A DNA stretch of 13,266 nt. Source: Alphaproteobacteria bacterium (GTDB lineage: Bacteria > Pseudomonadota > Alphaproteobacteria > Rs-D84 > NBLK01). The notes beneath the pieces are model-generated. The model did no database searches. It had not been told where the DNA came from and saw nothing but the letters and a program-made list of their open reading frames with translations. The translations under genes and the position numbers were made by a program. This document shows, in pieces, positions 1 to 6,986 of the stretch (the stretch's first letter is position 1; every line of letters starts with the position of its first letter). Location of the stretch: the NCBI GenBank assembly GCA_016936785.1, contig JAFGXE010000085.1:1-13266 (forward strand). Direction: 5' to 3'.

Positions 1-1022
1 ATTTTCCCAGCGGATTTTGCTCCTTGCTCACCATTACATGAGATGTAATCTTCATAAAGAATGACTTCTGCACGGATAAAACCTTTTTCAAAATCGGTAT
101 GAATTTTTCCTGCTGCTTGGGGAGCAAGCATATCTTTAGTAATTGTCCACGCATGACATTCTTTTGGACCCACTGTAAAATAAGTTGCAAGATTCAGAAG
201 ATCATAGCCGGCACGAATAATACGCGAAAGGCCTGTTTCTTTTAGACCAAGTTCTTTGAGAAATTCTTCTTGTTCCTCTATTGACTCCAGAAGAGCGATT
301 TCTTTTTCGATTTCCGCAGAGATGACAAGTGTTTCGCCTGTTATTTTTTTGACTTCTTCTGAAAAGTGATTACCATTTTTTGCACTTTCTTCATCAACAT
401 TACAAACATAGAGAATTGGTTTATCTGTCAGGAGGAAAAATAATTTTGCTTCAGCTTTTTCTTCTTCATCAAGCGCGATCTCGCGTACAGGGATGCCTTC
501 TTCAAGTTTTTTGAGAATCTTTTCTCCAAGGCTGAGTCGTTTTTGAGAATCTTTGTCTTGTCCACGTGCTTTCTTTTGAAGAGACTGAACTTGTTTTTCA
601 AGAGAGCTAATATCTGCAAGGAGAAGTTCTGTTTCAATGATTTCACGGTCTGAAAGCGGATCAACGCGTCCTTCTGTGTGTGTGATGTCAGTATCTTCAA
701 AGCATCGTAAAAGATGAATAATCGCATCAACTTCACGAATATGTGAAAGAAATTTATTTCCGAGGCCTTCTCCTTTTGAAGCTCCTTTAACGAGACCTGC
801 TATGTCAATAAATTCGAGTTGTGTTGGAATAATTTGTCCGGAGTGCGCAATCTTTGCAAGAATTTCCATGCGTGGATCTGGAACAGCAACGCGTCCAACA
901 TTTGGATCTATTGTGCAAAAAGGGTAGTTTGCTGCTTGTGCAGAAGCTGTTTTTGTGAGCGCATTAAAGAGTGTCGACTTCCCGACATTTGGTAAACCAA
1001 CGATTCCGCATTTAAATCCCAT
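1..1022 (-). CDS. ychF: YchF/OLA1-type ATPase/GTPase (3' end cut off)
   Basis: Translation of the minus strand from the ATG at 1022 gives about 340 residues and runs off the left edge. YchF proteins are usually about 363-367 aa, so only the last part of the C-terminal TGS domain is missing. The P-loop is at residues 9-17 (GLPNVGKST). The switch region reads DIAGLVKGASKGEGLGNKFL, the YchF signature. The base-recognition motif is NVDE, the NxxE form that gives OLA1/YchF proteins their preference for ATP over GTP. A central charged coiled-coil stretch follows, then the start of the TGS domain (NGEQGAKSAGK) at the edge. Family knowledge: a universally conserved P-loop protein that associates with ribosomes and is linked to translation and oxidative-stress response. 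A Shine-Dalgarno-like AGGA lies about 9 nt upstream of the ATG. It diverges from the sufD-like gene. Identification is firm. Confidence 0.96.
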   Translation of the reverse strand, partial: MGFKCGIVGLPNVGKSTLFNALTKTASAQAANYPFCTIDPNVGRVAVPDPRMEILAKIAHSGQIIPTQLEFIDIAGLVKGASKGEGLGNKFLSHIREVDAIIHLLRCFEDTDITHTEGRVDPLSDREIIETELLLADISSLEKQVQSLQKKARGQDKDSQKRLSLGEKILKKLEEGIPVREIALDEEEKAEAKLFFLLTDKPILYVCNVDEESAKNGNHFSEEVKKITGETLVISAEIEKEIALLESIEEQEEFLKELGLKETGLSRIIRAGYDLLNLATYFTVGPKECHAWTITKDMLAPQAAGKIHTDFEKGFIRAEVILYEDYISCNGEQGAKSAGK

Positions 1023-1039
1023 GACTTTATTCCTATTTC

Positions 1040-1068
1040 TTGATTTGTTTGTTTCAGTCTAATATAAT
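1040..1068 (+). promoter_or_regulatory. sigma70-type promoter of the sufD-like gene, in the divergent ychF/sufD gap
   Basis: TTGATT (1040-1045) and a perfect TATAAT (1063-1068) are separated by 17 bp. They place transcription start near 1075, about 23 nt before the ATG at 1098. The reverse strand of the same AT stretch also offers TATTAT/TATATT hexamers suited to ychF. The two divergent genes may therefore use overlapping promoters; that part is weak. Confidence 0.7.
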
Positions 1069-1097
1069 AGGGAAATTCGAAATTGAAAAGGGTTTTT

Positions 1098-2228
1098 ATG
1101 GATTTGAAAATTTTAGAAGGAAAAACAGAGATTCCATTTGTGAGCTCTTTTCGGATTATCGCGCAAAAAGAAACAGATCAAGTAGTTTTGAAATGTCGGC
1201 GTCAAGCAATGGAAGATTATATTTCTTCTTTGAAAAGTTCAGAACACCAAGCTTTTCAAACAATTTATAAAGATTGGCGCATCGCGGAAAGAGTATCAAA
1301 TTTTGTTTGTGACCTGAGTGAAGTTAATTTGCCTGAAACAGATGCTGAAACACTTATTTTTGTGAATGGATTTTATGACTCAGAGCTTTCAACGCTAGAT
1401 CAAAGTCTTTTTCGGAATGATTTCCCGTGTGAGTTTTTTAAGAAGGATATGATGCCTTTTGTCTTTTTGAATCGCGCATATCAAGACCATCCAGTTTCTA
1501 TTGCGGTTCATAATGATTTAAAATTACGTGTAATTTTTCTTTCGGAAGAAGATCGGACTCTTTGTTTGCCGTGCTTGAATATACATATCAAAAAAGGAGT
1601 CAACTTTCAACTTGAAGAGATTCATTATGCGAAAGAAAAGCATCATCAGAGCCATCTTAATCTTCATCTTTCTGTGGATGAAGAGGCACAGGTGTCGCAT
1701 CGTTTATCTGTTCAAGGGGATACCCAAATTTCTGTTGCGCATTTTGTTTCTGTGTCACAAGGAGCAAGCTACAGTTTAGATTTAGATTATTTTTCAGCAC
1801 AATCTTTTTCTTATTTTCAAAATATTGAACTTGGAGAGAAGTCTGCTTGTCGTGTTTCTGGACGTTTTCCGAAGTATGAAAATGTTGAATGGGTATCTGA
1901 TGTTTATCACAAAGGAAATGCGAGTGCTTCTGATTTAAAAATTCGCGCAGTCGGTTATGACCAGTCACTCATGCGTGTAACACTCAATACATTTGCACGA
2001 GAGGGTGTTAAAGATGTAAAAATTCAGCAAAGCTTGAAAGGTCTTTATCTGGATGAACAAGCGACATTTATTTTGACTCCGAATATGCTCATTACAGGCG
2101 AAACAACAGAAGGATATCATGGCGCAACAATGGAAAAGCTTTCTCAGGACGTTTTGTTTTACTTGCGATCACGTGGGATTTCAGAGGTTGATTCTCAAGA
2201 TATGTTAATTCATTCATTCCTTTCATGA
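1098..2228 (+). CDS. sufD: SufD-like Fe-S cluster assembly protein (SufB/SufD family)
   Basis: A 376-aa protein of the SufB/SufD family, whose members form the scaffold with the ATPase SufC in the SUF iron-sulfur cluster pathway in the cytosol. The C-terminal third is diagnostic. It has a beta-helix-like run with the HKGNAS segment, then TPNMLI...GYHGATMEKL...FYLRSRGI...DSQDML. The HGAT histidine (about residue 341) sits where E. coli SufD has its conserved His360. The N-terminal 100 residues are diverged, as is common in SufD. The protein stops at about the position where most SufD proteins continue with a further C-terminal helical segment, so the tail looks short. An upstream in-frame TTG at 1083 is possible, but the ATG at 1098 has GAAAAGGG 5 nt before it and is preferred. 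No sufB, sufC or sufS lies within this window, so the gene stands apart from a suf operon here. SufD is preferred over SufB from length and the HGAT/FYLRSRGI region. Confidence 0.88.
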   Translation: MDLKILEGKTEIPFVSSFRIIAQKETDQVVLKCRRQAMEDYISSLKSSEHQAFQTIYKDWRIAERVSNFVCDLSEVNLPETDAETLIFVNGFYDSELSTLDQSLFRNDFPCEFFKKDMMPFVFLNRAYQDHPVSIAVHNDLKLRVIFLSEEDRTLCLPCLNIHIKKGVNFQLEEIHYAKEKHHQSHLNLHLSVDEEAQVSHRLSVQGDTQISVAHFVSVSQGASYSLDLDYFSAQSFSYFQNIELGEKSACRVSGRFPKYENVEWVSDVYHKGNASASDLKIRAVGYDQSLMRVTLNTFAREGVKDVKIQQSLKGLYLDEQATFILTPNMLITGETTEGYHGATMEKLSQDVLFYLRSRGISEVDSQDMLIHSFLS

Positions 2229-2250
2229 ATTTTCTCTTTTTTTTCTTTTG
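2207..2250 (+). terminator. possible weak terminator after sufD-like gene
   Basis: AATTCAT (2207-2213) can pair with ATGAATT (2225-2231) across an 11-nt loop that overlaps the stop codon. A long T-rich tract follows (2230-2249). The stem is entirely low-GC, so the call is tentative. Confidence 0.3.
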
Positions 2251-2256
2251 ATTTTA

Positions 2257-2265
2257 TGGTATTCT
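2257..2265 (+). promoter_or_regulatory. extended -10 promoter of the Cys/LRR exported protein gene
   Basis: TGG TATTCT forms an extended -10 (TGN plus hexamer) 28 nt before the start codon. There is no good -35 at the usual distance; that position is only a T-run. The sequence around it (ATGGTATTCTTTAAG) closely resembles the one upstream of the minus-strand lipoprotein gene (ATGGTATACTAAAG). Confidence 0.45.
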
Positions 2266-2293
2266 TTAAGAAATTTAGAAAAGAAGGAAAACT

Positions 2294-3727
2294 ATGAAAT
2301 CTTTTATCATTTTATCGCTATCGCTTTTTTTAGGATCTTTTTCAGCTTATGCAGTTGATATGCCAAGTCAGAGTATGATGATTTTAGGGCAACAAAAAAC
2401 AACGGCGTTGCGGAAGAATATAGAGCTTAAGGATAAGAATGCGTCTCTTTTAGCAGAGAAAGAGAAACTTGAGAAAAAGAAAAAAGGTTTTTTATTTGGA
2501 ACGATTTTCTCTAATGCTGCTGCTGTGACAACAATTGCAGGTGGCGTAATTGCAAAAAAGAAAAATAAACAGAATATTGCTTCAATTGATACAAAAGCAG
2601 GAGATGTTACTGAGGCACTTAAGAAAAAAGCAGAAGAAGAAAAAACGGATGATGATACAGATGTTGTTGTCATAGGAGATAAAGTAAAAGTTTGTCGTGC
2701 TAATCGCGGCATTAAAGATATTTCTGGTATGTGTACAAAAGAACTTGAAGTTGGAAAATCGTATACATGTAATGAAACAGATGTTTGTGTAGCTTCCTCG
2801 GGGTCAGTTGCAACGTGTTTTGTCGGAGATCGTTCTTTCTCTAATGGAACGGCTTTTACGCCAGCAAAAACAGACACAACAGATTGTCAAACAGTCGTTC
2901 AAGGATATGTTGATGCAAATAATAAAGCGGCATCGAAAGTGAAAGTATGTTATTTATTCCCTACTTTGCTTGAGTACGGAGAAAAGGAATTTGATATTTC
3001 TGAGCTCGAAAAAGGGGAAACTCTGTGTCAAAGAAGTGATTTTGATTTCCCGTCTACTCTTCCAACGGATCCTAAAAGTGAAAAATGTTTTATTGGGAAT
3101 GCTTCCGTTGCTTTAAGTGGAGGAAAAATTGATTATACTAAAAAAGGTTCAGGAAGCTGTAGTGATTATATTGATCAACTCAAAGAAGATATCGAGCCTC
3201 TTAATACGACTTTAACAGAGAAGTGTGTTAGTGGTGCAACAGAAATTAATCTTAATGGCAAGATTAAAGATCAATCTATTATGAGCGATGTTCTAAAGTA
3301 TATTCAAACCAATTGTCCAAATATTACATATTTAGATTTGGGTGATAATAGTCTGACAGTTATTCCTGCAATCTCTCTAAGCAAATTGAAGGAATTAGAT
3401 TTATATAATAATAAATTGACTGCTTTGCCGGTGTTAACAACTCCAGCTTTATTGAATTTGGATATTTACCAAAATAAATTTACAATAATTGACACTTTAC
3501 CGAAAACAATTACAAAACTGGATATCAGTAATAATAAAATTATTGGAATTAGTGTGGATTTAGGAAATGTAAAAGAATTTCATGTCAATTCGAGTGAAAA
3601 ATATTATCCAAAAGTTGTGACAGAAAAGATTAATGCATGGAATAAAATTGCAGGAAATGTTCTTAAAGATGAAAATGATCCTCCAAAAGAAATTCCAGAT
3701 ACAACACTTCTTGTTCCGTTTGATTGA
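2294..3727 (+). CDS. exported protein with duplicated Cys module and leucine-rich repeats
   Basis: A 477-aa protein, family not recognised. The ATG is preceded by AAGGA at good spacing. Residues 1-20 are a signal peptide ending AYA before VDM. Residues about 33-65 are a charged, Lys/Glu-rich likely coiled coil. Residues about 66-88 are hydrophobic, followed by a Lys cluster, and may span or associate with a membrane. Two cysteine modules follow. Module one has Cys134, 159, 175 and 198; module two has Cys219, 245, 265 and 289. Both share VKVC at the start, ELE-x-G...C, C-F-x-G in the middle and a closing C. Residues about 343-435 hold four to five LRRs of 20-21 residues (L-D-L-x-x-N-x-L-x-x-x-P type). 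The 12 cysteines after the signal peptide suit disulfide bonding outside the cytoplasm. The likely role is an envelope or secreted binding/adhesion protein, an inference from LRR architecture only. A strong terminator follows directly. Confidence 0.85.
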   Translation: MKSFIILSLSLFLGSFSAYAVDMPSQSMMILGQQKTTALRKNIELKDKNASLLAEKEKLEKKKKGFLFGTIFSNAAAVTTIAGGVIAKKKNKQNIASIDTKAGDVTEALKKKAEEEKTDDDTDVVVIGDKVKVCRANRGIKDISGMCTKELEVGKSYTCNETDVCVASSGSVATCFVGDRSFSNGTAFTPAKTDTTDCQTVVQGYVDANNKAASKVKVCYLFPTLLEYGEKEFDISELEKGETLCQRSDFDFPSTLPTDPKSEKCFIGNASVALSGGKIDYTKKGSGSCSDYIDQLKEDIEPLNTTLTEKCVSGATEINLNGKIKDQSIMSDVLKYIQTNCPNITYLDLGDNSLTVIPAISLSKLKELDLYNNKLTALPVLTTPALLNLDIYQNKFTIIDTLPKTITKLDISNNKIIGISVDLGNVKEFHVNSSEKYYPKVVTEKINAWNKIAGNVLKDENDPPKEIPDTTLLVPFD

Positions 3728-3730
3728 TTG

Positions 3731-3761
3731 AAAAAAAAGGAATCTTCGGATTCCTTTTTTT
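3731..3761 (+). terminator. strong intrinsic terminator with UUCG tetraloop
   Basis: GGAATC (3739-3744), loop TTCG (3745-3748) and GATTCC (3749-3754) form a perfect stem closed as C(UUCG)G, an exceptionally stable tetraloop. The stem is flanked by an A-run on the left and a T-run on the right (to 3761). It begins 3 nt after the stop of the LRR protein gene. The A/T symmetry could let it work in both directions. Confidence 0.9.
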
Positions 3762-3762
3762 C

Positions 3763-3791
3763 TTCACATTTGATTCTATCTCTGCTAGACT
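3763..3791 (+). promoter_or_regulatory. promoter placed for a leaderless mRNA
   Basis: TTCACA (3763-3768), a 17-bp spacer and TAGACT (3786-3791), with TGC directly before the hexamer giving an extended -10. The predicted transcription start, about 7 nt after the hexamer, falls on the ATG at 3799. No Shine-Dalgarno sequence is visible. The promoter starts 2 nt after the preceding terminator's T-run. Confidence 0.55.
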
Positions 3792-3798
3792 GGTTTGT

Positions 3799-4326
3799 AT
3801 GAGAAGGATTTTATTTTTATTTTTAGTATTTTCTTTTCCAAGTTTTGCGCAGGAAACACAAGTGGATCCAGATCGTGCGTATTTGAATGAAGATACAATG
3901 GGGCAGATTGACCAGACAAAAAGTTACGATGTGTTTGGTGCGGTACGTCCATTTTCTGAAAAAGATATGACTTATTTTGCAGAAAAATGGGATCCAGCAA
4001 ATATATCGTCTTCTTGGCAAAGTTATCATGGGCATCTCGTCCGTGTGGATATGCTTCAGTCCGATCGCGATCTTCGTGAAATGCGTTTGCGATTTTTTCA
4101 TCATCAACATGATCGCTACATAGATGGCGATATTCCGTTTATTTTGGAACAGGTTTCTCAAAGTATTATTCGTCAGACTTGCGGGCGTATGGCGTCGGAT
4201 GTGCTTATCGTATATAATCGCCCTTCAGCTGAAGTGTCACGTCCAAGTCCTTTTTATGACTACGAAATCATCGCGCAAGGCGTTGCTGTGCGTGAATATG
4301 GTTTCCGTTGTCTTTACTCGAATTAG
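3799..4326 (+). CDS. exported protein of unknown function
   Basis: A 175-aa protein, not recognised. The reading frame stays open upstream to 3724, but that region is the previous gene's terminator. The ATG at 3799 begins a clear signal peptide (MRRILFLFLVFSFPSFA, cleavage before QET). It has a short basic N-terminus and a Phe/Leu-rich core. The mature part, about 158 aa, is soluble and mixed alpha/beta by eye. It has an acidic N-terminal segment (DPDRAYLNEDTMGQ), a His/Arg-rich stretch (RFFHHQHDRY, about residues 95-104), and two cysteines near residues 121 and 171 that could form a disulfide. The Q-S-I-I-R-Q-T-C-G-R region is followed by hydrophobic V-L-I-V-Y. It is monocistronic: a terminator sits upstream and the repeat region downstream. 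A periplasmic or secreted location is inferred from the signal peptide; there is no lipobox. Function unknown. Confidence 0.8.
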   Translation: MRRILFLFLVFSFPSFAQETQVDPDRAYLNEDTMGQIDQTKSYDVFGAVRPFSEKDMTYFAEKWDPANISSSWQSYHGHLVRVDMLQSDRDLREMRLRFFHHQHDRYIDGDIPFILEQVSQSIIRQTCGRMASDVLIVYNRPSAEVSRPSPFYDYEIIAQGVAVREYGFRCLYSN

Positions 4327-4340
4327 TTTTTTAAAATAAT

Positions 4341-4404
4341 TGGATTGCTTCGTCACTTCGTTTTTCGCAATGACAGCGAATGAGATCCCGACCTGCGTCG
4401 GGAT
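4341..4404. repeat. dispersed palindromic intergenic repeat (two-part)
   Basis: Part one (4341-4374) begins TGGATTGCTTCG and ends CGCAATGAC. This resembles a widespread intergenic element built on GATTGCTTCG...CGCAATGAC, best known from Rickettsia-like and other alphaproteobacterial genomes; that is from memory, not a search. ATTGC at 4344-4348 pairs with GCAAT at 4367-4371. Part two is a perfect 8-bp hairpin, ATCCCGAC (4385-4392), loop CTGC, GTCGGGAT (4397-4404), of the kind often found next to such elements. There is only one copy in the window. It fills much of the 164-nt gap between the small exported protein gene and comEC and may act as a transcript end. No gene is seen in this gap. Confidence 0.6.
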
Positions 4405-4455
4405 GACAAACAAGGATAAGTGTGTAAAGACTTGCAGCCCCGAGAATAAAACATC

Positions 4456-4484
4456 TTGATTCAGGTTTGTTTTCTTTCTAATCT
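4456..4484 (+). promoter_or_regulatory. candidate promoter of comEC
   Basis: TTGATT (4456-4461), a 17-bp spacer and TAATCT (4479-4484). The -35 is good and the -10 poor (about 3 of 6 to consensus). Predicted transcription start coincides with the ATG at 4491, again a leaderless geometry. Confidence 0.35.
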
Positions 4485-4490
4485 CAGAGG

Positions 4491-6986
4491 ATGAAAAATT
4501 TTGGTCTTTTCTTTTTGTGGATGCCGGTCTTTTTTGGATTGGGGGTTATTGGGTTTGATCTTTTTCATCCAGACTGGAAGATTATCGCTGGGATTTCTGT
4601 TGGGAGTTTTATTCTTCTTTTAGGGGCGTTTTTTTCAGACCCACTTTTAAAGCTTGCGCATAAATTACAATTGTTTCATCCTGCGCGTCTTGTGCGTCTT
4701 GTTTTATCGCATATTTTTAAGATTCTTTTTTATCTTCTTATTCTGCCGTTTGTGTTGCCATTGTTTTCTCAAGCACTTCTTTTTGTCGCGAGTTTAGCAA
4801 TTCTTCGACGGCTATTTAAAATTTTTAGATGGCTATTTTCGCCTGAAGTATTTGCGTTGGTAAAGCCTTTTATTCGAAAGATATTTAATCTGATTCCATG
4901 GCGATTTGTTTGGCGATGGGGGAAACGGATTTGGAAGGTGTATATTCAACGCACATGGGCAGGAGAAGCTATGTCGTTTGGATCCTCTCGTTTATTCCAA
5001 ACAATTCAACAACCAATGTTTTGGGTGAAAAAAATGGGAAAAAAAGTATTCCAAAAATTCCGACGGTATCAAATTAAAACACTCCGTTGGAGTTTGCGGT
5101 ATCTTCAAAATCCCAAAATTTCTTTTTTAAAGAATCTTATTTTCCTGCGTCAGAAGAAATTGAAATTTGATTTTTCTTTTCGTCCAAGTTTTCATTCGCG
5201 TGTTTCACTTGTTCTTACGGGGATGATTTTTGTAATAGCGCTCGGTGTTCTTCGTATGGGATGGCGGACAACAGTTTTAGATACAGCTGAGTTAGAATAC
5301 TCAATTTATCAGAAAGAGATTGTTGCAATTGTTCTTAAAAATGAAGTAAAAGGAGAAGGTCAACGTTTGCGTCTTAAGCCACATCGAATTGGGAGCTGGA
5401 CGGAAGATTTGCCTGAGATGGTTCAGCTGTCTCGAAAAACGTATGATAAAGATTTACGTCTCGGAGATAAGATTATTTTTTATGCGACTGTTTTCCCACC
5501 GGGAAAGCCAGTTGCTCCTGGGGCGTTTGATTTTCAACGGTATGCGTATTATCAAGGGATAAGTGGCGTTGGATATATTTCTGAAGACCGTCCGATGAAG
5601 ATTCTTGAGAAACACGCGGAAGTCCCTTTTTTATTTGAAAAGATACGCGAAGATTTGAGTGTTTATATTCAAAAAATTCTCCCAAATGAAACAGGACTTT
5701 TTGTCTTAACTGTTTTTTTAGGAGAACGCTATGCCTTGCCTCAAGAATCATTGGATATTTTTCAAAAGTCAGGACTTTCACATTTGATGTCAGTTTCGGG
5801 TTTTCATCTGGCTCTTCTTGGGTTGATCTTTTTTGTCCTCGTGCGTTTTCTATTGGTTTTGATTTTACCTCTGTCAAAACGTCTTGATGTGAAAAAGATT
5901 GCGGCGGGCGCGTCACTTGTTTTCTTGACGTTTTTTCTTTTTTTATCGGATGCGCGTTTGCCTACACAACGGGCCTATATTATGACAGCACTTGCGATGG
6001 TTGCAATTTTGATGAATCGCTCGCCTTTTTCTCTCCGGCTTTTGGGGTTGAGTGCTTTGATTATTTTAGGGCTGACACCAGAGGCTTTGTTTAATCCTGG
6101 TTTTCAGATGTCGTTTGCCTGTGCGGGTGCTTTGATTTTTGTTTATAATCGTTATTCATTTTCAAGCGGACTTCCTTCTTGGCAATTTCCGATTCGGCGG
6201 GTGTTGAAATTTCTTGTATTAACATTTCTTACTTCTATTATTGCTTTTGTCGCAACCGCTCCTTTTGTTGTTTTCCATTTTCATACTTTGTCTATCATCG
6301 GACCTTTAGCAAATCTTTTTGCCATACCACTTTTCTCTTTTGTGCTTTTACCACTATCTTTAGTGACGTTGTCTTTTCCTCTGTTTGGTGGCTGGTTGGA
6401 AAAAAGTTATGTCTTTTTCAAAGAAGGTGCGACGTATTTTTCAAATATTGATTGGGGTTTTCTTGTTTTTTCTCAGACGCCTGCTGTATTTATATACTTC
6501 GTTACCTTTGCAGGTCTTATTTTTATATTGTGGCCATTTAAATGGCGAAAAACCCTTGCAGGTTTATTATTAGTCATGGCTCTGTTTTCAACAGGTTTGA
6601 AAGAGGAACCTTGGTTTTATGTTAATAAAGAGGCAAAAGTGATTGCTTATAAAGATGTGAAGACAGGCAAACTTGTTTTTCCGACAAATCCAAATCAAGA
6701 TAAGTATGCAAGTGCCCAATGGCTCTTATTGAATGGAGAGAAGGGAAGTCCTCAAAAAACAAAATTATGCTATCGTCAACATCCTTGTTTTCTAACAGTG
6801 CATGAAAAGAAGTTTGCTATTATTCGCCGTTTTACAGATGTGTTAAAATATTTGCCACATCTGTGTGAAAAAGTTGATTATGTGATTCTGCCATACGGAG
6901 TGGATTCACATAATTCGACTTGTGAAGGCAAGATAGTTGATCTAAGTGAAACAGAAAAAGGATATTTTACTCTTTCGGGAGAATAA
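4491..6986 (+). CDS. comEC: ComEC/Rec2-type DNA uptake channel protein
   Basis: An 831-aa inner-membrane protein that forms the channel for single-stranded DNA entry in natural transformation. Order: two N-terminal membrane segments (about 4-22 and 29-48) and a hydrophobic stretch (about 68-103). Then comes a basic, Trp/Phe-rich insertion (about 104-233), a further span (238-256) and the soluble N-terminal DUF4131-type domain with PPGKPVAPGAFDFQRYAYYQG (335-355). The competence core covers about 400-700 and carries SGLSHLMSVSGFHLAL (427-442), SDARLPTQRAYIM (486-498) and NPGFQMSFACAGAL (535-548). The C-terminal 125 residues are a small domain with Cys760, 766, 792 and 811 rather than an intact metallo-beta-lactamase nuclease domain. 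This resembles the tail of many alphaproteobacterial ComEC proteins. The start is uncertain: AGAGG directly abuts the ATG, too close for normal Shine-Dalgarno use, and Met11 is an alternative. The residues between fit the usual W-x-P-V start of the family, so the longer form is kept. No other com gene is nearby. Confidence 0.93.
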   Translation: MKNFGLFFLWMPVFFGLGVIGFDLFHPDWKIIAGISVGSFILLLGAFFSDPLLKLAHKLQLFHPARLVRLVLSHIFKILFYLLILPFVLPLFSQALLFVASLAILRRLFKIFRWLFSPEVFALVKPFIRKIFNLIPWRFVWRWGKRIWKVYIQRTWAGEAMSFGSSRLFQTIQQPMFWVKKMGKKVFQKFRRYQIKTLRWSLRYLQNPKISFLKNLIFLRQKKLKFDFSFRPSFHSRVSLVLTGMIFVIALGVLRMGWRTTVLDTAELEYSIYQKEIVAIVLKNEVKGEGQRLRLKPHRIGSWTEDLPEMVQLSRKTYDKDLRLGDKIIFYATVFPPGKPVAPGAFDFQRYAYYQGISGVGYISEDRPMKILEKHAEVPFLFEKIREDLSVYIQKILPNETGLFVLTVFLGERYALPQESLDIFQKSGLSHLMSVSGFHLALLGLIFFVLVRFLLVLILPLSKRLDVKKIAAGASLVFLTFFLFLSDARLPTQRAYIMTALAMVAILMNRSPFSLRLLGLSALIILGLTPEALFNPGFQMSFACAGALIFVYNRYSFSSGLPSWQFPIRRVLKFLVLTFLTSIIAFVATAPFVVFHFHTLSIIGPLANLFAIPLFSFVLLPLSLVTLSFPLFGGWLEKSYVFFKEGATYFSNIDWGFLVFSQTPAVFIYFVTFAGLIFILWPFKWRKTLAGLLLVMALFSTGLKEEPWFYVNKEAKVIAYKDVKTGKLVFPTNPNQDKYASAQWLLLNGEKGSPQKTKLCYRQHPCFLTVHEKKFAIIRRFTDVLKYLPHLCEKVDYVILPYGVDSHNSTCEGKIVDLSETEKGYFTLSGE

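Noticed and set aside
428..736. Minus-strand open frame of 102 codons overlapping ychF
   Set aside because: It is out of frame within the ychF GTPase domain, whose own frame carries all family motifs.
2368..2877. Minus-strand open frame of 169 codons inside the LRR protein gene
   Set aside because: It is antisense to a well-supported gene; its Ser/Phe runs mirror the Lys/Glu-rich coding sequence, and it has no ribosome site.
3724..3798. TTG-initiated 25-residue extension of the exported protein gene
   Set aside because: The segment is the preceding gene's terminator hairpin, and the ATG at 3799 starts a proper signal peptide.
5473..5916. Minus-strand open frame of 147 codons inside comEC
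   Set aside because: It lies antisense to the conserved DUF4131 and competence-domain motifs, with no start signal of its own.
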